The translations under genes and the position numbers were made by a program. Shown here one piece after another: positions 9,629 through 17,180 of a stretch of DNA of 28,273 nucleotides. The notes below the pieces were generated by a model that had not been told where the DNA came from, ran no database searches, and was given only the letters and a program-made list of their open reading frames with translations. The first letter of the stretch is position 1. Every line of letters begins with the position of its first letter. The stretch comes from CAZNER01 sp964572065 (GTDB lineage Bacteria; Patescibacteriota; Dojkabacteria; JAHIVN01), in NCBI GenBank assembly GCA_964572065.1, contig CAZNER010000021.1, positions 1 to 28,273 on the forward strand, given 5' to 3'.

Positions 9629-9664
9629 GAAAATTCAAACAAGCAAAGCGAGTGAAGAATTTTC
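9629..9664. repeat. Inverted repeat (stem-loop)
   Basis: GAAAATTC (9629-9636) pairs with GAATTTTC (9657-9664) around a 20-base loop that contains the partly paired CAAGCAAAGCGAGTG. It is part of the structured run following the terminator. Confidence 0.6.
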
Positions 9665-9675
9665 GTAGATATATA

Positions 9676-9690
9676 TCCCACAAAGCGGGA
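9676..9690 (-). repeat. Short GC-rich hairpin
   Basis: TCCCAC-AAA-GCGGGA. As minus-strand RNA it forms a complete 6-bp stem (UCCCGC/GUGGGA with one G-U pair); as plus-strand RNA it has an A-C mismatch. The compensated pairing on the minus side hints that the minus transcript is the folded one. Confidence 0.45.
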
Positions 9691-9693
9691 CTA

Positions 9694-9741
9694 ACAAATC
9701 TAGCTAAAACATTTCACTTCGTTAATGTTTTGGAGATTTGT
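9694..9741. repeat. Two-tier stem-loop
   Basis: The outer stem ACAAATCT (9694-9701) pairs with AGATTTGT (9734-9741). The inner stem AAAACATT (9706-9713) pairs with AATGTTTT (9724-9731) around TCACTTCGTT. An asymmetric internal loop (AGCT against GG) separates the two perfect 8-bp stems. It lies 61 bases past the stop of the minus-strand 338-aa gene and may close that transcript. Confidence 0.6.
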
Positions 9742-9802
9742 ATCAGTAATCCCCTATAATCGAATGAAATGAGCTTTGTTTAAAAATAAATATGTTATAG
9801 TG

Positions 9803-10819
9803 TTAATTACTACTTTGAAGATAGGTATCTTCTATTGCCGGGACAAGAATTGTAATAGACTGATTATTATTGTCTATTCCTTTGAATATATAGACTGGTT
9901 GTAAGTACTGTTGATTGTTAAAATTTATTCTATAAGACATATCAATTTCATTTATTGTAAATTCTTCTGTTTTCAATTCTATTTCTGTCTCTACGGAAGA
10001 AATTAACTCACCTTTTTTATTTTCTATTTTACTAATAGCTGTATCAAGAGATATTAGAGGATAATTAGAAGTATTTTTAGTATTTATTGGTCTATAAGAA
10101 TAACTGATTCTTAATATTCGTTGATTTGAGTCAATTACTACTTCGATTTCACCATCATCAGTATCATTACCAAAAAGAGGTATATCAAAAACATTTTGCT
10201 TAAAATTTATTCCTATCATATTTGAATTATCTGCTGAATTAGTTTCTGAATATTCATATCCAGAAGAAAAATAATATTTGTATGAAGTGGAATAATTATT
10301 GTTATATGGCCATAAGTTAAGCTCTTTAAGTTTACGCTTTGCAATTTCCTCGAATTCATCCTCATTTGTGATAGAAGTATTTAGTTCAGTAATTGGAGGA
10401 AAGACACCTAGAAATATAATTTTGGTATTATCATTATATGATAAGATTGTATCTCCGTTTCCATTTGTAAAATATAGATTGTTATCTTTATTTTCAGATA
10501 GATTAAGATTTATTTGTTCTGCTATAGATTCTGATAATTCATTTGAAGGAAAAAATTCAGAATCTTGGTCTATTTTGTAGACGATATCTGAGATTTCTAA
10601 TCCTGAAACTTCTGCTTTTAAAGTAGAATTAATTGCGTTGGGGATATTTTCTTCGATAGGTGTATTTAGAACACCGAATTTAGCTATTACATCTTCTGAT
10701 TTACTAGATTTATCAGTTCTAATACTTTTCCATAATATGAAAAGAACAACTCCTAAGACTAATAATATAATAACCATAGTTAAGATTTGTAGTATTTTAA
10801 AAATTTCTTTTTTGTTCAT
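9803..10819 (-). CDS. Single-pass membrane protein of unknown function, partner of the M23 giant protein
   Basis: 338 residues. A basic start (MNKKEIFK) is followed by one TM helix (about 10-32) and a probable external domain. The C-terminal part (DMSYRINFNNQQYLQPVYIF, then ITILVPAIED) resembles the end of the 403-aa protein at 1770-2981. Both have a repeating alpha/beta pattern that loosely recalls YycI/PepSY-type domains (a weak structural analogy only). The ATG lies 3 bases after the stop of the 1547-aa gene with no Shine-Dalgarno sequence, so translation is probably coupled and the two proteins probably work together at the membrane. Confidence 0.7.
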   Translation of the reverse strand: MNKKEIFKILQILTMVIILLVLGVVLFILWKSIRTDKSSKSEDVIAKFGVLNTPIEENIPNAINSTLKAEVSGLEISDIVYKIDQDSEFFPSNELSESIAEQINLNLSENKDNNLYFTNGNGDTILSYNDNTKIIFLGVFPPITELNTSITNEDEFEEIAKRKLKELNLWPYNNNYSTSYKYYFSSGYEYSETNSADNSNMIGINFKQNVFDIPLFGNDTDDGEIEVVIDSNQRILRISYSYRPINTKNTSNYPLISLDTAISKIENKKGELISSVETEIELKTEEFTINEIDMSYRINFNNQQYLQPVYIFKGIDNNNQSITILVPAIEDTYLQSSN

Positions 10820-10822
10820 AGT

Positions 10823-13800
10823 TTATCGAGTTACTCTTTGAGGAGAAGCTGTACATCCTCCTGAGTTTGGTACTGAATTACAAATATCTAATGATAAAGC
10901 ACATGGATTTAAATAATTGTCAGGATTACTAGTATTTAAATCTCCGTCTATTACTCCAAAATGTAGATGAATTCCAGTTGACCATCCTGTAGTACCTACA
11001 ATTCCAAGCTGGTCGCCTCCTTGTACTTGATTATTTACATTTACAGAGACAGTTCTAAGATGTGCATAAACAGTTTTATATGAATTACCATGCTGGAGCA
11101 TGACATAGTTTCCCCATCCTTGGCAATCTCCAGTTAAGTCGCCTTCAGTGCATTTTGAACGTGTTGCTATAACTTCTCCATCTCCAGCTGCTATAGCGTA
11201 TGCTGTTGATCCTACGAGATTCGGAACAAAATCTAATCCTCTATGTCCATGTACTACTCCGCCTTGATATGCTCTATCTGCATCAAAACATTGACCGGGT
11301 ATAGTAATTTGTCCGGAGGATATAGGAATATGGGTAAGTGTACCATCTGCTATAGATTCGTTTCCTTGATTATTTATACATTTAGTTATACTAACAGGTG
11401 ATTCATCGCTGTTTACAGATCCACTGTCACTTTGCAGATCATCTATATTTATAGTTAAGGTGTTACAAAGTTTGTCATCTTGATCAGGTAAAAGAGTAGC
11501 TAAATTATCCGAAAGAACTATTACAAAAGTTCTAGAAATAGTTCCTTGGGAATTAAAAGTGTTTGTAGTTGAAACAGTAAGGTTGTTTAATGATAAATTG
11601 TCATCTGAAGTTACTTCGGTTATAGAATTATCTGGTATTCCTTGAAAAACATCTTTTTCGGAAATAGTTATTGAATTAATATCATTATCATCTAAGTTAT
11701 CAATTGCGTAATAATATTTATATGTAAGTTTATTATCTTCAACTTTAATAAAATTTTTATTCGCTGATTTTAAATAAGTATTGTTGTATACATTAGAACC
11801 TTCAGAAAGGGTTGGTTTATTGTAAGATGAGGGGAATGGAGATACTGCAGCAGTTGATGATACGAAAATATAACCACCTATAGACATAAGAACAAGCGAT
11901 ATTGCCATACCTTGTATATCTCCCTTCATTGCTGATGAGAACAAGCTGAATAAACCAAGAATACTGGATAATGCCCCTGTAGCAATATTCCATCCTTTAT
12001 TTTTGATAAATTTCCATATTCCATCAACTGCCCATTTAAAGGGACTCCAGAGACCATGTTGAAGCCATAATATATCAAATTGGGTTCCTAAAAATCTCAT
12101 TAGTTGGTCAACTCCAATTGTACCTATTGTTAATACTCCAGCAGCTATAGCACCTGGCATTCCAAGAAGAGTACCTCCGAATGCTCCTGCTAAACCTAGA
12201 AAACTTAAATACGTCCCAGGAATTGTAGAAAATCTAAGTAAGTTTTGTACAGAAAATCCTTCAGTAAATATTTTAAAAAGTCCTGAAAATCCTCCTTGTT
12301 CAAGAGCATGTGCTAGAGATCCAATGTTAAAGCCAACACTTAAAAATCCAGTAAATCGTACCCAAGTACCTGTAGCGGAAAAAAACTTCTCAAATTTTTC
12401 AAGTTTAGATATTTCTCGAAAAATTTTTGTTCCGAGGTCTATTCCGATTGGGAAACCATAAGCTACTGGCAGAGGTACTCCAAGTGTTGCAAGCAGAGAA
12501 CCTATCCATATTCCATCCCAAGGCATAAATTTGTTGACTGAAGCCAACCCTTTAAAAAATCCAGAGAACCTTTCAGCCTTTATCAATTCTCTCATAGGAA
12601 GTTGGGAAGCTTCTGATAATTTACCAAGCCAGTTTTTACTCCAATTCCATTTTGAAAGAAGACCTGGGTGATAACCTCCTCCACTCCAACTAAAAAACCC
12701 ACCATAAATAGGAGTATTTATAATTTTTCGTATACCCCACGGGATTGAATATCCTGCTCCAAGAGCGATAGCTACAGGTGCTGGCTGACCAAGTAGAAAA
12801 GCTACTCCAGCCACTCCAGCACCTCTAAAAATAACTTCTGCACCAGTTTTAAACGCTTGCCATGAGGCTGATATTCCTCTTGCGCCTTTCCCTAGCAATT
12901 CTAATCTGTTTAATCGTGTATCAATTTTTTGTATAGCATCATTATAAGCTTGTGAATTTGAGTCGATTTTAATCTCGTCAATTAATTCTCTTCTTATTTG
13001 GGTAAGACGAGCCGGGTCAGAATAACCTGAACCATATCTAAAGTCATTCCATAGATCCCCTCCATTATTTTTTAAGAAATGTCTAATAGTTGATGGTATA
13101 GGAGTGTTTTCTAATACTCCTACAACAAAACCTTTAGCTACGGACCAGCCTAAACCAAGTAATAAACTTATTGGATCTCTTTTTTTCTTATCATCTTTTA
13201 ATCTCTCACTAGTAAAGAAACCAATATTCATTAGGACATTTCGTTTGGTTCTTCTTTGCCCCTCTGCTCTACCAAATGTTCTACTGAGATTGAAAACATT
13301 ATTCTCGTAAGCTCTTTCTATAGTTTTACCAATACCTTTTATAAGTACATTCCACCCACCTGATATTGGTTTTGCTCCGATTGCTATTCCCCCTCTATTA
13401 TCTTCTGTTATAAATGCTGACCCTGGTCCGATTGTTGCCATGGCTACAAGGGCTTGCCCTTTGATGTATCCCTCTAACCAGCTTTTAGTATCAATAAATG
13501 GAGCGTATGTTTTCTTAAATTTGTCAAACATAAGAAAGTCAGCATGAGAAAGTCCTGCAAAAGCACCAACTGCTGGTCCAAAAGGTACTGATGTGGCTAG
13601 ACCTAATAATGCGCTTCTTGTTCCAATTGATGCTTTTTGTAAACTTTCTGGAGTTAGAGAGTATAAATAATCTGCAGTTAACTCAGGAATTGCACCAATT
13701 GGATTTTCTTCGAACTTTTTTCTTACTAAGTTTGCTCCTTGTGCAAAAGCAACTTGTTTTGCTATACGGGCTTGCATATTTCCCGGATCAGATATATATC

Positions 13801-15466
13801 CATCTATTAATCTTGTTGCATCACCAATCTTTATGCCTGCTCTGTAAGCATTACTAAATGCTTGAACTTGACCTGCAACAGATGGCAGGACAGCAGTTCT
13901 GTTTGTTTGTGATATTACATGGTCACCTCGTATTGGTTCAACCTGCATTAGTTTTTCTTCAAGTTTTAAAGCTCCAACACCTCTCGGAAGGTGTCTTCTT
14001 AAGCCTTTGCTTAGTTTAAAACCTTTTACTCGCTCCATTTTTACCTGTCTTGTTGTTATGGGAGTTCTTTGTATAGCATTATGTATAGAATCTAGCCATG
14101 CTCGAGTATTTTGAACTGCAGTATCTGAATCAATGTCAGCATGTCTTAATTGGGTTTCTATTGCAATCCGAGCTGCTTCTCTTCTTTCACGTTGGTTGAG
14201 TTCAATATTATAAAAGCGCGTTGTATGTGTTGCTGCATTTATACCTCTTTGGTCGGCTATAGCTTCATGTGATTCTCCTATTCTAGGTGCTAATTTTTTA
14301 GCTATATTCCTGGCAATTTCTCTATTTAATATAGAATCTGATGATTTTTTATTGAGTTCAAATTCGATTTGTCTTTGTAATGTCCTTTCAATGTCTTCAA
14401 TTGTTCTTGTGAGTGCTGCAGCTTTTGCTGCTCCCTTCAATTCGGTCTTTGGTGGTTTTCTATCAATTAAACCATTTTCGCCTGCTAGTTTATCAAATAT
14501 AACTCCCATACCTTCTGATGGATGAGGAGTGAATCTATCATTTAGAAGCTGTATATCTGTTTCTGGATCATGGATTCCAGCTCTAAATCTGCGAAGAGCC
14601 CTTTTGTGTCTACTTTCTGCTCGTTTAGTTTTATCATATTGGTTTCTTCTATGTATTGGTACATTTTCTCTTTTTTGTTTTTCATGTATAATTCTATTGT
14701 TTTTTGTAGCAAAATGACTTGGTTGTGTATAACCATAATATCTTTCGTATTCTCCAGCGACTATTTTTTCTAGTCTTCTTTCCTCGTTTTCTAATCTTTT
14801 CCTTTCAGAAGGAGAAAGATTAGGATTTTGTAATCTTGCTTTAATTTCCTGAAAACGGTGGTTAGTTGATGCTCCTATTGGAATACGATTTGTTAAAGTA
14901 TCTTCTCTTTCTGCTCTAAAACGTTCTTCTTCTTCATTTATCCTATTTAACTCTTCTTCAAATTTGGGTCTATCCCATAATTCATTAGCTAGATTCTCAT
15001 GAGCTTCATCTCTTCGATCTTGTAAATCCTCAATTCGTTCTTTATCTTCTTGGTCAGAAATGATATTAGCAGAAACGTTGGTATATTTTAGTTCACGTGT
15101 AGGAAGTTTAGCTGCTTGTGCTGCAAGTATATCTAGTTCACTTTCAAATTGACACCTATTATATATATTACGAGCTTCTTCTATTGGGATTTGATTAGCA
15201 TCAGTTAATAATTGTAATACATCTCCTATCCCGCCAAATGCTGAGTCTATTTGGCTGAAAGAATTAAATCTTAAGGGATTAATAGTTTTTGGATTAAATC
15301 TTGGATTTCTACTTAATGTAGCTGATAGTGTATCTTGAATAGCGTTCTGTAGTCCCGGATCACTTTGTCTGCTTAGAAGCACCGATCTTAACATCATTAC
15401 AAGAGCTGCTGGTGTAGTTCTAACTGTTGTACCTGTTTGTGTTCTAGTTGTGCTTGCTTGTGGCAT
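10823..15466 (-). CDS. Giant polytopic membrane protein with C-terminal M23 peptidase domain
   Basis: 1547 residues. Residues 1-600 are soluble, Arg/Glu/Gln-rich and largely helical, with coiled-coil-like parts (135-240, 355-440). Residues 615-1205 hold Gly-rich hydrophobic segments, including four similar hairpins (about 619-650, 884-916, 986-1017, 1089-1125), and end in a clear TM helix (about 1184-1205). A beta-rich linker follows (1210-1370). At about 1395-1525 is an M23/LytM zinc peptidase domain with its metal and catalytic residues present: HRGLD (H1408, D1412), YAHL (H1469) and GIHLHFG (H1500, H1502). M23 enzymes cut peptide cross-links in peptidoglycan; here the domain would lie outside the membrane. 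A phage tape-measure protein has a similar build, but no phage genes are near. It starts at an ATG 28 bases from a good promoter -10 and leads a two-gene unit. Confidence 0.82.
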   Translation of the reverse strand: MPQASTTRTQTGTTVRTTPAALVMMLRSVLLSRQSDPGLQNAIQDTLSATLSRNPRFNPKTINPLRFNSFSQIDSAFGGIGDVLQLLTDANQIPIEEARNIYNRCQFESELDILAAQAAKLPTRELKYTNVSANIISDQEDKERIEDLQDRRDEAHENLANELWDRPKFEEELNRINEEEERFRAEREDTLTNRIPIGASTNHRFQEIKARLQNPNLSPSERKRLENEERRLEKIVAGEYERYYGYTQPSHFATKNNRIIHEKQKRENVPIHRRNQYDKTKRAESRHKRALRRFRAGIHDPETDIQLLNDRFTPHPSEGMGVIFDKLAGENGLIDRKPPKTELKGAAKAAALTRTIEDIERTLQRQIEFELNKKSSDSILNREIARNIAKKLAPRIGESHEAIADQRGINAATHTTRFYNIELNQRERREAARIAIETQLRHADIDSDTAVQNTRAWLDSIHNAIQRTPITTRQVKMERVKGFKLSKGLRRHLPRGVGALKLEEKLMQVEPIRGDHVISQTNRTAVLPSVAGQVQAFSNAYRAGIKIGDATRLIDGYISDPGNMQARIAKQVAFAQGANLVRKKFEENPIGAIPELTADYLYSLTPESLQKASIGTRSALLGLATSVPFGPAVGAFAGLSHADFLMFDKFKKTYAPFIDTKSWLEGYIKGQALVAMATIGPGSAFITEDNRGGIAIGAKPISGGWNVLIKGIGKTIERAYENNVFNLSRTFGRAEGQRRTKRNVLMNIGFFTSERLKDDKKKRDPISLLLGLGWSVAKGFVVGVLENTPIPSTIRHFLKNNGGDLWNDFRYGSGYSDPARLTQIRRELIDEIKIDSNSQAYNDAIQKIDTRLNRLELLGKGARGISASWQAFKTGAEVIFRGAGVAGVAFLLGQPAPVAIALGAGYSIPWGIRKIINTPIYGGFFSWSGGGYHPGLLSKWNWSKNWLGKLSEASQLPMRELIKAERFSGFFKGLASVNKFMPWDGIWIGSLLATLGVPLPVAYGFPIGIDLGTKIFREISKLEKFEKFFSATGTWVRFTGFLSVGFNIGSLAHALEQGGFSGLFKIFTEGFSVQNLLRFSTIPGTYLSFLGLAGAFGGTLLGMPGAIAAGVLTIGTIGVDQLMRFLGTQFDILWLQHGLWSPFKWAVDGIWKFIKNKGWNIATGALSSILGLFSLFSSAMKGDIQGMAISLVLMSIGGYIFVSSTAAVSPFPSSYNKPTLSEGSNVYNNTYLKSANKNFIKVEDNKLTYKYYYAIDNLDDNDINSITISEKDVFQGIPDNSITEVTSDDNLSLNNLTVSTTNTFNSQGTISRTFVIVLSDNLATLLPDQDDKLCNTLTINIDDLQSDSGSVNSDESPVSITKCINNQGNESIADGTLTHIPISSGQITIPGQCFDADRAYQGGVVHGHRGLDFVPNLVGSTAYAIAAGDGEVIATRSKCTEGDLTGDCQGWGNYVMLQHGNSYKTVYAHLRTVSVNVNNQVQGGDQLGIVGTTGWSTGIHLHFGVIDGDLNTSNPDNYLNPCALSLDICNSVPNSGGCTASPQRVTR

Positions 15467-15492
15467 TAAATAAATATAATATTTATGATTTT

Positions 15493-15521
15493 AGTATAAA
15501 TAAAACTGATAAATATTGCAA
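15493..15521 (-). promoter_or_regulatory. Promoter of the 1547-aa/338-aa unit
   Basis: Read on the minus strand, -35 TTGCAA (15516-15521), a 17-base spacer and -10 TATACT (15493-15498). Transcription would start near 15486, leaving a leader of about 20 bases. Confidence 0.6.
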
Positions 15522-15533
15522 TTCTGATAGAAG

Positions 15534-15562
15534 TTGCTAAAATAATATTTGTCTGTTATATT
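15534..15562 (+). promoter_or_regulatory. Promoter of the VirB6/TrbL-like gene
   Basis: -35 TTGCTA (15534-15539), a 17-base spacer and -10 TATATT (15557-15562). The start would lie near 15569. It is back-to-back with the minus-strand promoter at 15493-15521; the two -35 boxes are 12 bases apart. Confidence 0.55.
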
Positions 15563-15605
15563 ATGTGAAATAATTAAGTAAATTATTTTTGTAAAATAAG
15601 TTGTT

Positions 15606-17180
15606 TTGAAGAGATTAAAATTGCTATTTCTTAAGTTTGAGCTTTTGATTCAAAAGATAAATTTAAGGCTGCCTCGCATTTTACGAATCACAAAAGTAGG
15701 CTTACTTACTTCGATTATTTCTGTAGTTTTAGCGACAAGTGTATCTATTATTTATGCTTCTAATGATTTGTCCAATTTAGGAAGATGGGTTGGACGTGAA
15801 GGAAATAATGGATTAGTTCCAGAATTAATTTCAACAGCTAATGACATTGTATTAGGTCATACAGAAGAAAATGAAGGGAGTAGTAATTCTTATGTAATAA
15901 AAGGTAGTTTGATTGTATTAGCGAATAATTTGGTTGTCGAGACTTACGAGAATACTGATCAAGTTAGTGGTACTAAATATATAGCTAGTACTCTTGAAGA
16001 TGCAGGGGTAATTGAACCTGTTTATGCTTCTCCTACCGGTTATAGATCTTTTCAACCAGTACAGAAGATATGGATGGTTATGAGAAATATTGCGTTAGCT
16101 TTTGTAATAATTATTGGATTAATTCTAGCTGTTATGGTGTTGTTGAGGGTAAGACAGGGGCAGGGATATGTTACTATCTTAAATTCTTTACCTAAGCTGA
16201 TATTGACTGTAATTTTAATCTTAGCTAGTTATTCTATTTCTGGTTTTTTAGTTGATATAGGAAATGTTGCAGAAAAAGTTATTATTTCAATATTTTTTAA
16301 TAAAAATTTTATTGATAGTACTTTCTATGGACTTAATAAGGGAGTTGCGGATCCAGCCTATCCTCATAATATGTTTTACGACGATAAATTTCATATTTCA
16401 GAAGGGGAGAATAAGGATTACAATGAGGATTATAGTAAGGATTTCAATCTTTTTAGACTTTTAAGTAGATTTACTGAGTTTGAAACATGGGGAGAGGTTC
16501 CATGTAATGGTGTAGAAAAGCCCGATTGGCATTATGCTTATAATGATGATTCAAATATTTGTCCTCTAAGTGTTACTGATATTATTCGTACTCCAACTAA
16601 TATCGGATTTTTAGACAGGGGAGTAAAGATTGGTGATATGGCGCCGGATGCAGCAAGAGAATTGCTGAATTTGATAATTGCAATTATGATTATTTCTGGT
16701 ATTTTTAAAATATTTTTTAGCTTAGTATCAAGTTTTGCAAAGATGATACTTTATACTATATTTGCGCCTTTTGCTTTTCTTCTTTATCCGATTTCATCAG
16801 GTGCGATAACTTCTTGGTTGCGTTACTTTTTATCAGCGAGTTTGTTGTTTCCAGCAGCTTTTTTAATGATGTTTTTAGCAGCTATAATTATGGGGGATGC
16901 TAGTTCTCCATGGCTTACTGTAGAAAGTGGAAATGAAATAGCTGGTATAGCTCCTGATCTATTGACATATTCAACTGCTGTAGATGCAGATGGGAATGTT
17001 CCATTTTTAACTAGGATAGTTTCAGTTGTTATTGTCTTAATGATTCCAACACTACCTGAATACTTAATGGAAGTACTTAAAGCTCCAGAGAATCTTATGG
17101 CTAGAGGAGCAAAGGAGAGGATGCAGAAAGTTGCTTCAAAGATACCATTTGTTGGTGGTATGGTGTCTAATATGTTTTAA
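15606..17180 (+). CDS. Polytopic membrane protein resembling VirB6/TrbL of type IV secretion systems
   Basis: 524 residues with a TTG start. An in-frame TAA at 15597-15599 closes the frame upstream, and the first in-frame ATG comes only at about residue 157, after the first helix. TM helices lie at about 31-52, 160-182, 195-215, 352-375, 377-397, 408-430 and 466-482. A large outer loop (about 216-350) contains two cysteines (C300, C319) that could pair. The cluster of helices near 352-430, with a re-entrant MILYTIFAPFAFLLYP segment, is the pattern seen in VirB6/TrbL inner-membrane channel subunits. This rests on topology and neighbours, not on a signature motif. It sits alone on the plus strand between two minus-strand units of the same block, and its stop overlaps that of the 934-aa gene by 4 bases (TTAA). 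Confidence 0.55.
   Translation: MKRLKLLFLKFELLIQKINLRLPRILRITKVGLLTSIISVVLATSVSIIYASNDLSNLGRWVGREGNNGLVPELISTANDIVLGHTEENEGSSNSYVIKGSLIVLANNLVVETYENTDQVSGTKYIASTLEDAGVIEPVYASPTGYRSFQPVQKIWMVMRNIALAFVIIIGLILAVMVLLRVRQGQGYVTILNSLPKLILTVILILASYSISGFLVDIGNVAEKVIISIFFNKNFIDSTFYGLNKGVADPAYPHNMFYDDKFHISEGENKDYNEDYSKDFNLFRLLSRFTEFETWGEVPCNGVEKPDWHYAYNDDSNICPLSVTDIIRTPTNIGFLDRGVKIGDMAPDAARELLNLIIAIMIISGIFKIFFSLVSSFAKMILYTIFAPFAFLLYPISSGAITSWLRYFLSASLLFPAAFLMMFLAAIIMGDASSPWLTVESGNEIAGIAPDLLTYSTAVDADGNVPFLTRIVSVVIVLMIPTLPEYLMEVLKAPENLMARGAKERMQKVASKIPFVGGMVSNMF

Larger units (their letters stand above)
9329..9802. other. Gene-free structured region between convergent genes
   Basis: These 474 bases carry no convincing ORF. 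The left half (9329-9500) is plain A/T-rich sequence. From 9513 it becomes ordered: a promoter-like pair TTGAAA (9513-9518) and TATATA (9536-9541) with a 17-base spacer, or TTGTCC (9523-9528) and TATATT (9547-9552); a small ACGG/CCGT hairpin (9518-9530); a terminator at 9588-9613; and three further inverted repeats, the last with two nested stems. Either these are terminators and repeats closing two convergent transcripts, or a short RNA of about 60 bases ends at the terminator. The sequence alone cannot decide, and I recognise no Rfam-type RNA. Confidence 0.5.

Noticed and set aside
9588..9741. CRISPR array or integron attC sites, because of the run of inverted repeats.
   Set aside because: The hairpins differ in sequence and spacing; there are no repeated identical units, cas genes or integrase.
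13104..14773. Several 60-90-codon frames on the plus strand opposite the 1547-aa gene.
   Set aside because: They lie antisense to a long, compositionally consistent gene, have low-complexity Leu/Ser/Phe-rich translations and no family features.
10823..15466. Phage tail tape-measure protein with a C-terminal M23 domain.
   Set aside because: Size, hydrophobic middle and M23 end would fit, but there are no capsid, tail, terminase or lysis genes around it; the neighbours are membrane proteins. Kept only as an alternative.
15606..17180. Assignment as a definite VirB6 subunit.
   Set aside because: Topology and context fit, but no diagnostic motif can be confirmed by eye, and no other core T4SS gene is in the window, so it is labelled VirB6/TrbL-like only.
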